Shown here: positions 36,009 through 43,795 of the stretch, piece by piece
How the letters are laid out: each line of letters begins with the position of its first letter
Position numbering within the stretch: position 1 is the stretch's first letter
Source of the DNA: Lachnospiraceae bacterium
Lineage (GTDB): Bacteria; Bacillota; Clostridia; Lachnospirales; Lachnospiraceae
Assembly (NCBI GenBank): GCA_017634175.1
Contig: JAGBNY010000032.1
Span: 1-64,000, forward strand
Direction: 5' to 3'
Length of the DNA: 64,000 nt
The notes under the pieces: model-generated
What the model was told of the DNA's origin: nothing
Databases searched by the model: none
What the model saw: only the letters and a program-made list of their open reading frames with translations
Made by a program: the position numbers and the translations under genes

Positions 36009-37673
36009 TTAGATGAAATTGATGAGTGACTGCTGTGCAATCTTTCCAGTAACCATGAGGGCCGCATTGAAAGAGAGACTGGCCTCATTCACCTGGATCA
36101 TCACATCGCTGATTGTGATATTTTCATTATCCGAAGCCTGGGTCTTGACCGTTGTCTGGTACTCAGTTAATCTATTTTGAATAATCTGAAGCCTGTTATG
36201 CTCAGTCCCACAGGTAGTACTGGCAAGATTCACCTGGTCGAATTTTTCTTGTGCAAAGGCCATTCCATTGGACAGTTGTTTATCGAGAAGCTGCTTATAG
36301 TAGTCCACTTCCTTTTTCACGGCATCGGAAAGCATCTCCAGGTTTTCTTCCTGTGTAGCTCTGGCAGCAGCTGTTATACTGGTATCCGCGGCCAGCTTTG
36401 CCTTAAGTGATTTAATCCTCTCTTGCTTAGCCTCTGCCGTATCCAAGGAAGAAATTGTGTGTTCAATATCATTCAGGTGCATCTGTATATCATGCGTGTA
36501 CACTGATTTCGCTAAAGTGTTCACAGTAATACTTTGGCTGTCTCCCACTGAGTACTTCATATATTGATCCGAATCAACGTACTCTATCTTTCCAACCTTT
36601 TTCCCAGACTCGGTATGCTCTGCGCCATAATCCGTGCATACGAAGTAATGCTCAGGCTTCAAGTCTCCCACAGCCCAGTTCTTTTTTACATACTTGACTT
36701 CTATGCCCTCATCTTTTTTTGCAGAAATTGCGTCCCTTATTGTGTTCCCAAAGATGACTGAACCTGTCTTTACATTTACATAGGCATTGTATGCACCGCC
36801 AGACGGTACATCAACATTTGCGCCTACTATATCATTATCGCTCTCCACAAAGACGGTATTAATTGAAATTGTGGTAGTGCCATCCGAGGCTGTAAGTGAA
36901 GCAGGCAAAAGCTTTCCATCATACCCAGTATAGTCATAACCCTCAGAACCTGCCGTTGTTGTGGAACCAGAACCGTACTTAAAAATATCTTTGTAAGATA
37001 GCTGCATCCTATAGCAATCGCTGCTTTTAACTCCTGTAGGGTCGAATGCCGTGGTTGCTGCCAAGTCTCTGTCCTCAGGAGCTCCGCTGAGAAGCTTATA
37101 ATCCTCTATATCAGAAACGCTTCTCTTCTCAGTTATGCTGTAAATAAACGGATATGCTGTCCCCGTGCCCTTTAATGAAGCCTCGGTTTCGGGTCCTTCC
37201 AAGGCGTTCCTCTCCGCAAAATCCGCCTCTGTAAATGAGAGACTGTCGCTAGTCCTGTATCCAGTAAAAATATACCTGTCCTCATTCATGGTATTTCCAA
37301 CGGAATAAAATTCTTTTGCAAGCGCCTGAAGCCCTTCCAACAGAATTTTCCTATCAGCCGTTGTATTGGTCTTATTGGTGGCGGAAGTAAATTCGCTTTT
37401 GAAAGAGGTCATTATGTCCCTTGAAACGTTCAATGAGGTCTGAGTATTCTCAATCCAGCTCAAAGCATCGGACACGTTCCTATCCAAATATTGATTTATC
37501 TCCGATAAGCTGCCCCTGAATCGCAGCGCCCTTATAGCTGTAATAGGGTCATCGGAGGGGTTATTGACCTTTTTACCGGTCGCCATCTGTGTATTAAGCG
37601 AATCCATATATGCCTTATTATTATTGATATTATATAAGGCATTGCTGTTCATCATCTTATTTGTAATTCTCAT
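36009..37673 (-). CDS. flgL: Flagellar hook-filament junction protein FlgL
   Basis: 554 residues, nearly twice the usual length of about 300. The N-terminal helix (MRITNKMMNSNALYNINNNK, then QMATGKKVNNPSDDP) and the C-terminal helix (ISDVMIQVNEASLSFNAAL) are standard FlgL/flagellin D0. The central 300 residues (about 120-420) are an enlarged, probably surface-exposed variable domain. FlgL joins the hook to the filament with FlgK. GGAGG precedes the ATG. It lies just after the second flgK. Confidence 0.95.
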   Translation of the reverse strand: MRITNKMMNSNALYNINNNKAYMDSLNTQMATGKKVNNPSDDPITAIRALRFRGSLSEINQYLDRNVSDALSWIENTQTSLNVSRDIMTSFKSEFTSATNKTNTTADRKILLEGLQALAKEFYSVGNTMNEDRYIFTGYRTSDSLSFTEADFAERNALEGPETEASLKGTGTAYPFIYSITEKRSVSDIEDYKLLSGAPEDRDLAATTAFDPTGVKSSDCYRMQLSYKDIFKYGSGSTTTAGSEGYDYTGYDGKLLPASLTASDGTTTISINTVFVESDNDIVGANVDVPSGGAYNAYVNVKTGSVIFGNTIRDAISAKKDEGIEVKYVKKNWAVGDLKPEHYFVCTDYGAEHTESGKKVGKIEYVDSDQYMKYSVGDSQSITVNTLAKSVYTHDIQMHLNDIEHTISSLDTAEAKQERIKSLKAKLAADTSITAAARATQEENLEMLSDAVKKEVDYYKQLLDKQLSNGMAFAQEKFDQVNLASTTCGTEHNRLQIIQNRLTEYQTTVKTQASDNENITISDVMIQVNEASLSFNAALMVTGKIAQQSLINFI

Positions 37674-37685
37674 CTAATACCTCCG

Positions 37686-39632
37686 TCAAACCCCTGTTTG
37701 CTGAATGAGCTTATCATAAATCTCAGTCATGGTCTGGATGATCTTCGCGTTGAGATTATAGGCATTCTGGAATTTTACGAGGTCCAGTGCCTCTTCATCC
37801 TGGTCTACTCCTGAATAAGACATTTTTTGATTATCAATCGTTAACTCGATATTCTGGCAGTTTTTCACGAATGTCTTGGAACTGGAGCAGTTGAGAGCGA
37901 TATCCGCTAGGATACAGCTCAAAAACTCCGTGGATTTTGCTCCCCTGAACACCAGCCTGGAGCGGTCGTCCTTGATTTTTATCAAATCCTTTACCAAATC
38001 ATCATTCGAGACATCTATCTCAGAATGCCCACTCGGGTCATTCACTCCGCCGCTATAGGTAGTGCTCATGAGCCTTGGGTCCTTTACAATGTCCTTATTG
38101 ACCTCAAAATTGAAGGCTGTGATCCTATAATAAAGACTTGATTCAGCAGGCGTACCCGCCTTCTCTTCTGCAGAGCTCGGGACTATCACTTTTGGAGTAG
38201 TGCTGCTCGCCTGATCCGGCTCTATCTGCTTTCCTTTCGCTCTATCGTAGCTAACGAAAAAAGCCTTAGTCATCTGGTCCCCATAGAGATCAGCTCCCTC
38301 TCTTTCAATCCCATTGAAGCAGAATGCAAATTTCCTCACCCATTGATTCATTTGGGCTTGATAATATGGTATTCCCTGATAATCCACCTGGTCTCCCAGC
38401 ACCACAGGGTCCCCGGCAATCACTGTAGAAGCTACTCCCTCGGCAGTCCAACCACCGGACAAATCCCTATATTTCACGTTTTTTAAGGTAAATTTAAAGG
38501 TGCCATCAGTATTCACATCAATCGTAAAGCCATCGAAAATATGCTCTACCCCGGCAATCTTAACCATTCCTTGGCTACTTATATTTAATTTCGACAAAAG
38601 GTCATCTACAGATTCGTACTCATCACCTACTGTGAAGGTGACTTCACCACTGGTATGGGAATCGAAAGTCCCGCTCACCGCATCGTTATTATTTCCGTCC
38701 CGGATTTCCAAAAGTCCCTTCAACTGCCCTGAGAGATTCCTATCCGTGGGAGAGAACTTCACTCCTGTCTTTTCCCAATAGATGTCATAAAGCCCCGCTA
38801 GGTCGTTTTGATTATGTATCTCCCCATCAGTCCTGGATCTGAGTTCCAAGGGATTATAATCGTACATATCTACGAGAAGGCTCCCATTGCCGATACTGAC
38901 CCTGTATCTCATCGCCCCGGTTTGATTATCCGGATCCGCCATGTTAATTATCGGATCCTCCTGGACTTTCACATCCACATAAACGGACAGTTCGTCTATC
39001 AAGAGATTCCTCTTATCCCGAAGCTCATTAGCCTTTTGACCCGAGAATTCAACGATATTGATCTGCTGATTTAAGACCGATATCTCGGACGCAATATTGT
39101 TGATGCGATTGACAACGCTCTTAATCTCTGAATTTATTGCGAGCTGCTGCTCCTCCAGCTTCAGGGACATCGTATTAAAGTAATCCGTGAGGGACTCAGC
39201 CTTACCCAGAAATGAGGACCTGGCCGAGGTGGCTCCCGGTTCCTTCGCCAGCTCTTCGAGTCCTGCAAAGAAATTCTCCGTATAGACCGTTTCAAAGCCC
39301 GGTATCGTAGAAGTATCCTTGAAAAGAGTGTCGATCTCATTCATGTAGGTATTTATTGCTGTATACCGTCCCAAGTCCGCCTCATTGGCCCTGTATTTCA
39401 AATCAAAGTAGACATTCCGGAGCTGGTCTATCGAATTGATATTGACACCCATTCCCTGCATTCCATAGGTCGTAAATGTATGCAGGGCCGCTGCCGCTGT
39501 CCTGTTCACCACCTGCTTTGTATAGCCCTTGGTATCCACATTCGCAGCATTGTTGGCGACTGTATTTTCAGCGGCTTGATAAGCCTGTATTCCGGAATAT
39601 CCAATCATCAAGCCTGTAAATTGTGAACCCAT
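37686..39632 (-). CDS. flgK: Flagellar hook-associated protein FlgK, second copy
   Basis: 648 residues. The rod/hook D0 helix (GIQAYQAAENTVANNAANVD, then TKGYTKQVV) and the C-terminal DLVKFQNAYNLNAKIIQTM motif are FlgK. It is longer than the other copy, with extra sequence in the central domains (about residues 230-470). FlgK forms the first hook-filament junction ring. GTAAGGAGATAG precedes the ATG. A 107-base gap with a small AT-rich hairpin separates it from the other flgK, and flgL follows 12 bases later. Two flgK genes in tandem are unusual. Confidence 0.92.
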   Translation of the reverse strand: MGSQFTGLMIGYSGIQAYQAAENTVANNAANVDTKGYTKQVVNRTAAAALHTFTTYGMQGMGVNINSIDQLRNVYFDLKYRANEADLGRYTAINTYMNEIDTLFKDTSTIPGFETVYTENFFAGLEELAKEPGATSARSSFLGKAESLTDYFNTMSLKLEEQQLAINSEIKSVVNRINNIASEISVLNQQINIVEFSGQKANELRDKRNLLIDELSVYVDVKVQEDPIINMADPDNQTGAMRYRVSIGNGSLLVDMYDYNPLELRSRTDGEIHNQNDLAGLYDIYWEKTGVKFSPTDRNLSGQLKGLLEIRDGNNNDAVSGTFDSHTSGEVTFTVGDEYESVDDLLSKLNISSQGMVKIAGVEHIFDGFTIDVNTDGTFKFTLKNVKYRDLSGGWTAEGVASTVIAGDPVVLGDQVDYQGIPYYQAQMNQWVRKFAFCFNGIEREGADLYGDQMTKAFFVSYDRAKGKQIEPDQASSTTPKVIVPSSAEEKAGTPAESSLYYRITAFNFEVNKDIVKDPRLMSTTYSGGVNDPSGHSEIDVSNDDLVKDLIKIKDDRSRLVFRGAKSTEFLSCILADIALNCSSSKTFVKNCQNIELTIDNQKMSYSGVDQDEEALDLVKFQNAYNLNAKIIQTMTEIYDKLIQQTGV

Positions 39633-39739
39633 ATCCTATCTCCTTACGGTAAATTACAATATAACAATTCAGACCCATGCACCGAATAAAACTTGATCTC
39701 TTATTCGATGAATATCAGAGTGGTCTAAATGTTACACTA

Positions 39740-41416
39740 TCAAGCAAGCTGCTGAATCATCTGCGTCAGCATGTCATTGACTGTATTAAAGTAACGGCTG
39801 CTGGCATTGTAAGCATTCTGAAAACGAACTAATTTCATCAATTCCTCGTTATCAGATACGCCCATAACCTGCTGCCTCTTATTATCCGTGGCGACTAAAA
39901 GCTGCTCCTGAGCATCGGAGACAAGCTGATAGGCGTTTCCCTTTGTGGCATACTGCTCGACTATCCCATTATAGTAACCCGTGAAACTTAGCGGCGTCTT
40001 GGTTTCAGGATTAAGCGTCATGAAATCCGTGGTGCCCTGGAAGAGTTTCGCTATCTCGCTGGCCGTGTCCTGATCCGCAGACTGATCGCTCAGGAAGAAG
40101 CCCTTATTAAGAAGAGTGGGGCGGTTCATGAGCTTAGTATTCACCATGATATTCATGGTATTATAGTCATAATCTGGGTTCAGTGGATTGGTCCTAGTGA
40201 AATCGTCTCCATGCTGGATACGGACAAACAGTTCCTCATATTTCAAGGTACCGCTGCCGTCATCCTTGATTCCCTCATCATCTTCGATTACCTCATAATG
40301 ATGAGTCAGCCAATCATTCACTTGGGTAACAATCCCATTGACCAGATTATCGAACTCTGCCATTATTGTACAAAGATCGGACTTCGAAGTGCTTTCGAAT
40401 ACATCTGAATCGTATTGCAGCTTCGGACGATTAGATTTTTCCCAAAGCCAATCATCGGGGTCAGCAGTTTTATCATTCAACACCTGCGACTTCATATCGA
40501 GATGAGTCGCCCTCTTATTCCCCCTGGCTAGATACATGGCTTTCAAGGATCCTGAATCCGTCCCCGCCTCAGCGGAAATTATTTCGCCTTCCTTGAATAC
40601 CGGCTGATTCGAAAAAGTCCCCCAGACAGGCGTATAGAACCCTGTGTCCTTATCTTTAAGCACTGCAAGCTCGTTATAGTGATTCTCTCGGACCAAATCT
40701 ACGCCCTCGAACTGAATATTGAGACAGCTTCTGGCATCCTCGCTATACGTTACCCTGCCAAAGGCGCTCAAATCGTCCAGGAGCTGATCTCTTGCGTCCC
40801 TTAGATCGTTCGGGGACTCTATCCTGGCGGCGGCAATCGCCGTGACCTGCTCATTGATCGCTGCGATTTTTTTCGCATATTCATTTATCTGATCCACCTG
40901 GTCCTTGATCTGCTCATTCAAATTATCCTGGTAATCCGCAAGGCCATTGTAGACAGCCTGAGCCCGATAAACGAAATGGGAAGCAGTCTGTATCACCGAC
41001 CCCTGCACGGTGGCATCGGTGGGCTTATTTTCAAGGTCCATGAAAGCATTCCGAAGGTCCTGCAAGGAATTCAAGAATTCCACTCCCTGCATCTCCCCGA
41101 AAAGCGTCGTCACTTCATTATTTATTTCAAGATTTGTGGAATAATAGGCGGCGCGGCCTGATTCAGTCCTGTAAGTCTGATCCATGAAAATGTCTCGAAC
41201 AGCCCTTACGTCTGAATAGGCAACGCCCATGCCGACTTGATTGGCGCCATTATAGCTATAGCTTATCGTATTATAGCTCCTGGTGCCCTGATAGACTTGC
41301 TGCCTTGTATAGCCTGCAGTATCAACATTTGCAATATTATGAGCTGTGGTATTTAAGGCATTCTGGCTGGTCTGCAGCCCGGAAACGCCTACATAGAAAG
41401 CTCCCATCAATGACAT
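39740..41416 (-). CDS. flgK: Flagellar hook-associated protein FlgK, first copy
   Basis: 558 residues. GAFYVGVSGLQTSQNALNTT and AHNIANVDTAGYTRQQVYQG are the canonical FlgK start; LMKLVRFQNAYNASSRYFNT is the canonical end. Its N-terminus is closer to Bacillus and enteric FlgK than that of the second copy (ANNAANVDTKGYTKQ), so this is the more conventional one. It is the first-transcribed of the pair, following flgN. GAGGTGATG precedes the ATG. Confidence 0.94.
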   Translation of the reverse strand: MSLMGAFYVGVSGLQTSQNALNTTAHNIANVDTAGYTRQQVYQGTRSYNTISYSYNGANQVGMGVAYSDVRAVRDIFMDQTYRTESGRAAYYSTNLEINNEVTTLFGEMQGVEFLNSLQDLRNAFMDLENKPTDATVQGSVIQTASHFVYRAQAVYNGLADYQDNLNEQIKDQVDQINEYAKKIAAINEQVTAIAAARIESPNDLRDARDQLLDDLSAFGRVTYSEDARSCLNIQFEGVDLVRENHYNELAVLKDKDTGFYTPVWGTFSNQPVFKEGEIISAEAGTDSGSLKAMYLARGNKRATHLDMKSQVLNDKTADPDDWLWEKSNRPKLQYDSDVFESTSKSDLCTIMAEFDNLVNGIVTQVNDWLTHHYEVIEDDEGIKDDGSGTLKYEELFVRIQHGDDFTRTNPLNPDYDYNTMNIMVNTKLMNRPTLLNKGFFLSDQSADQDTASEIAKLFQGTTDFMTLNPETKTPLSFTGYYNGIVEQYATKGNAYQLVSDAQEQLLVATDNKRQQVMGVSDNEELMKLVRFQNAYNASSRYFNTVNDMLTQMIQQLA

Positions 41417-41449
41417 ATAGCATCACCTCATTCACTGCGGTTCCTACAG

Positions 41450-41968
41450 TCATTGTCTTGCGTCGAATCCGCCCGATGATGCCCCAAGGACATTTCCTGC
41501 TATACCCGCATCCTTGGTATAGTCACCCGTCTCCGGCGCCGACCTTATAGACTGCGCCAAAGACAGGTTGAAATCAATCATATCAAGCGACTGGCGAATA
41601 AGAACCCTGTTTGAGTCATTGACTACAACAAGCTCCCCGACTGTACTCTTTAAGCTGTCATGAACTTTTGCCAGCTTATCCCGCTCTTCCGGTCTTTTTT
41701 CCAGTATCTCAATCAAGTTGGAAATCTTCAATGCCTGAACATCCTTGTTCAGCACCTCAGCTATGTCATTCATAACCGAGATTCGCCTTTTGTCAACCGA
41801 ATTGACCTGGTCGACAGCCAGCTGTTCCTCATCCGTGATCGCTTGAAGTTCCGTAATATCCCCATTAATTATGATTGGGGTCTTTCTTTTGGATAGTTCA
41901 AGAAGTTTCTTGTATTTTTGATCTTCTTCATTGAGAATATCTATCAATTCTTCCATTAAACTTGCCAC
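41450..41968 (-). CDS. flgN: FlgN-type flagellar export chaperone
   Basis: 172 residues, helical, matching FlgN: LMEELIDILNEEDQKYKKLL, then LQAITDEEQLAVDQVNSVDK and VNDSNRVLIRQSLDMIDFNL. FlgN is the cytoplasmic chaperone of FlgK and FlgL, and it is encoded directly upstream of them here. The start is a GTG (41966-41968) eight bases after GGAGGG; the ATG four codons later is too far from it. Confidence 0.95.
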   Translation of the reverse strand: MASLMEELIDILNEEDQKYKKLLELSKRKTPIIINGDITELQAITDEEQLAVDQVNSVDKRRISVMNDIAEVLNKDVQALKISNLIEILEKRPEERDKLAKVHDSLKSTVGELVVVNDSNRVLIRQSLDMIDFNLSLAQSIRSAPETGDYTKDAGIAGNVLGASSGGFDARQ

Positions 41969-42002
41969 TTGAACTGCCCTCCGACATTAATAGCCCCTCA
42001 AC

Positions 42003-42284
42003 TTAGACAAAGCGCTCTGAGTACTTCTCAAGCAGCTTGTCTGCGAAACTGTCTCCAGAAACCTGATACGTCCCTGCATCGATTCTGGCCTTAAGCGAAG
42101 CTGTCAATTCATCTCTTGTATCAGGCGCATTCCTGACCGCCTGCTTCACGAACTGAACATCCTTGCCCAGTCCAGAAATCTCGAGTGCGTCACGCCCGAA
42201 AGAGGCAACAGCATTTTTTTGGCTCTTACGAGTCTTATTCAGTCCGTAAGCTTGCTGCACCTGATTATATGCTTCTATCCGCAT
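42003..42284 (-). CDS. flgM: Anti-sigma-28 factor FlgM
   Basis: 93 residues. A Lys/Arg-rich N-terminal half (IEAYNQVQQAYGLNKTRKSQ) is followed by the conserved C-terminal region: DALEISGLGKDVQFVKQAV, then DELTASLKARIDAGTYQVSG and ADKLLEKY. FlgM holds the flagellar sigma factor (SigD/FliA) until the hook is finished and FlgM is exported. The ATG (42282-42284) follows AAGGAGGAG. It is the first gene of the late flagellar operon, as in Bacillus. Confidence 0.95.
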   Translation of the reverse strand: MRIEAYNQVQQAYGLNKTRKSQKNAVASFGRDALEISGLGKDVQFVKQAVRNAPDTRDELTASLKARIDAGTYQVSGDSFADKLLEKYSERFV

Positions 42285-42347
42285 ACGAGACTCCTCCTTT
42301 CTCCATACCAAAAATCGGGACTCATAGAAATCCCTTAGAACAAACAA

Positions 42348-42389
42348 ACAGCAGGGAAACTGTACCTTTTTGAGGACTCCCCCTGCTGT
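42348..42389 (-). other. Hairpin in the flgM mRNA leader
   Basis: Nine-base arms ACAGCAGGG/CCCTGCTGT with a 24-base loop on the minus strand. It lies close to the predicted 5' end of the flgM transcript and about 50 bases before the flgM ribosome site. It may be an mRNA stability or regulatory stem. Confidence 0.45.
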
Positions 42390-42406
42390 CACTTTCCATA
42401 TTTATT

Positions 42407-42433
42407 TTATCGGAACTTTTCCATTTTACTTAA
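42407..42433 (-). promoter_or_regulatory. Sigma28-type promoter of the flgM operon
   Basis: On the minus strand TTAA (42430-42433), a 15-base spacer and TCCGATAA (42407-42414). This differs by one base from each half of the consensus TAAA-N15-GCCGATAA. It lies about 125 bases before the flgM ATG and would place the operon under SigD/FliA control. Confidence 0.6.
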
Positions 42434-42441
42434 CTAAGTAT

Positions 42442-42981
42442 CTAAAGATTTTGGCTGATTATATTATTTACCGTGATGACCCTGTGTAATCTCAGGCTCT
42501 CGCTCACATGGATAAGCCTTTGATTTGAAGAGCCGCAAAATAGGAGTCCAGCCACTTTCTTATCAATTTGAAACTCCCCGTCAACGATGACATCCACCAT
42601 AGAAAGAAGCTCATCCGTAACCTCAGTGTACGCTCTTCCTCCTTTTGTCAGGTCTCTGTCAAAGAGATATCCCGTATAGAACCATATATCTTTCAATGGA
42701 AGCTCTTTTCTTATTCTTCTGACAAGCCCGATAATCGCCCTTTGATTCTCCGGCTCAAAGGGCTCTCCGCCCAATCCCGTAAACCCTCTAATGAATCCCG
42801 GTCTCAGGGCTTCCAATATCTCGTCTTCTGTATCAGGAGTAAATTCTTTTCCATAGTCAAAGTCCCATGTTTCGGGATTGAAGCACTCCTTGCAATGGTG
42901 GGTGCAGCCGGACACAAAGAGCGACACCCTAACCCCCGGCCCATTCGCTATGTCAGTTTTCTTAATTGCTCCATAATTCAT
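42442..42981 (-). CDS. nrdG: Anaerobic ribonucleotide reductase activating protein
   Basis: 179 residues. The radical SAM cluster motif is at Cys26, Cys30 and Cys33 (SGCTHHCKECFNPETW), and GPGVRVSLFVSG precedes it as in NrdG. GLGGEPFEPENQ is the NrdG-type glycine motif. NrdG makes the glycyl radical on NrdD, the oxygen-sensitive ribonucleotide reductase, which fits an anaerobe. nrdD is not adjacent. It follows the response regulator gene by 38 bases containing an imperfect palindrome GACAG-TTAAC-CTGTC (43000-43014). Confidence 0.96.
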   Translation of the reverse strand: MNYGAIKKTDIANGPGVRVSLFVSGCTHHCKECFNPETWDFDYGKEFTPDTEDEILEALRPGFIRGFTGLGGEPFEPENQRAIIGLVRRIRKELPLKDIWFYTGYLFDRDLTKGGRAYTEVTDELLSMVDVIVDGEFQIDKKVAGLLFCGSSNQRLIHVSESLRLHRVITVNNIISQNL

Positions 42982-43019
42982 ATTGTAACCCGTGCTTTGG
43001 ACAGTTAACCTGTCTATTA

Positions 43020-43790
43020 TCAGATGATTTTCTTAATCTTCTGTTTCTCAAAAAACTTATCTACCTCAGCGACTATCGATTGCCTGTCCATGGATTTTAA
43101 GAGATACCCATCGGGCTTCAACGCCAATACCTTCATCACGCTCTCTTTATCACTCTTTCCTGTGAGGAAGATTATTGGGATAGAATCTGTGCTAGGCTCG
43201 CTTTTTATCATCTCCATGACCTGTGGACCGCTCGTCACCGGCATCTCATAATCCAGGAGAATAAGGTCAGGCTTGTTATTAGCCAGATAAGTAATGGCCT
43301 GCATCCCGGAGTTCACTATTACGACCCTATATCTGTCCGAAAGCCATCCCTTGACTATTTTTAGAAATGAGCTGTCATCGTCCACGAGCAGTATGTTCTT
43401 TCTCTGGGCAATGGAAGCGTCCTGGTCTGACAGTTGATCCAACGATGCAATGAGAGCCTTTATATCAAGGGGCCTTTCAAATTTTTTTGTAATGATTTCC
43501 GAAGGTATCTCCCTTTCAACGGACTTAAATTCCTCATGATCGCCTATGAGACAGAGCCATTTTTCCTGCTCCAGGCAAACGTCCTTTAGATATACCAGTA
43601 CCTCCGGTATGCTGTCCACAAAGGGGCCAAGATAAAATAAAACTATCCTACTTTCGGGACTCAGTTTATTCAATTCCTTGATCGAGGGTCCCATCTGCTC
43701 CACCTCATACTCCGCGCCCTTTAAATTGTTCACTATGGCATTCACCATGAAAGTGGAACCACTGCTTATCATAACTGCCTTTTTTTCCAT
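43020..43790 (-). CDS. Response regulator with a pseudo-receiver N-terminus
   Basis: 256 residues. The C-terminal half is a full receiver: NILLVDDDSSFLKIV (about 129-143), phospho-Asp near 179 in LILLDYEMP, FLTGKSD and a final LLKSMD replacing KP. The N-terminal 115 residues (VMISSGSTFMVNAIVNNLKG, then VLFYLGPFVDSIPEV) look like a receiver fold without the acidic pocket or phospho-Asp, so a pseudo-receiver. There is no output domain. It starts five bases after the FIST kinase stop (ATG 43788-43790, GGTGAAG before it), so it is the probable partner of that kinase. Confidence 0.88.
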   Translation of the reverse strand: MEKKAVMISSGSTFMVNAIVNNLKGAEYEVEQMGPSIKELNKLSPESRIVLFYLGPFVDSIPEVLVYLKDVCLEQEKWLCLIGDHEEFKSVEREIPSEIITKKFERPLDIKALIASLDQLSDQDASIAQRKNILLVDDDSSFLKIVKGWLSDRYRVVIVNSGMQAITYLANNKPDLILLDYEMPVTSGPQVMEMIKSEPSTDSIPIIFLTGKSDKESVMKVLALKPDGYLLKSMDRQSIVAEVDKFFEKQKIKKII

Positions 43791-43795
43791 TATCT

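Noticed and set aside
39633..39739. Terminator between the two flgK genes
   Set aside because: The hairpin (CGAATAA/TTATTCG) is AT-rich and weak and has no T-tract; the genes are probably co-transcribed.
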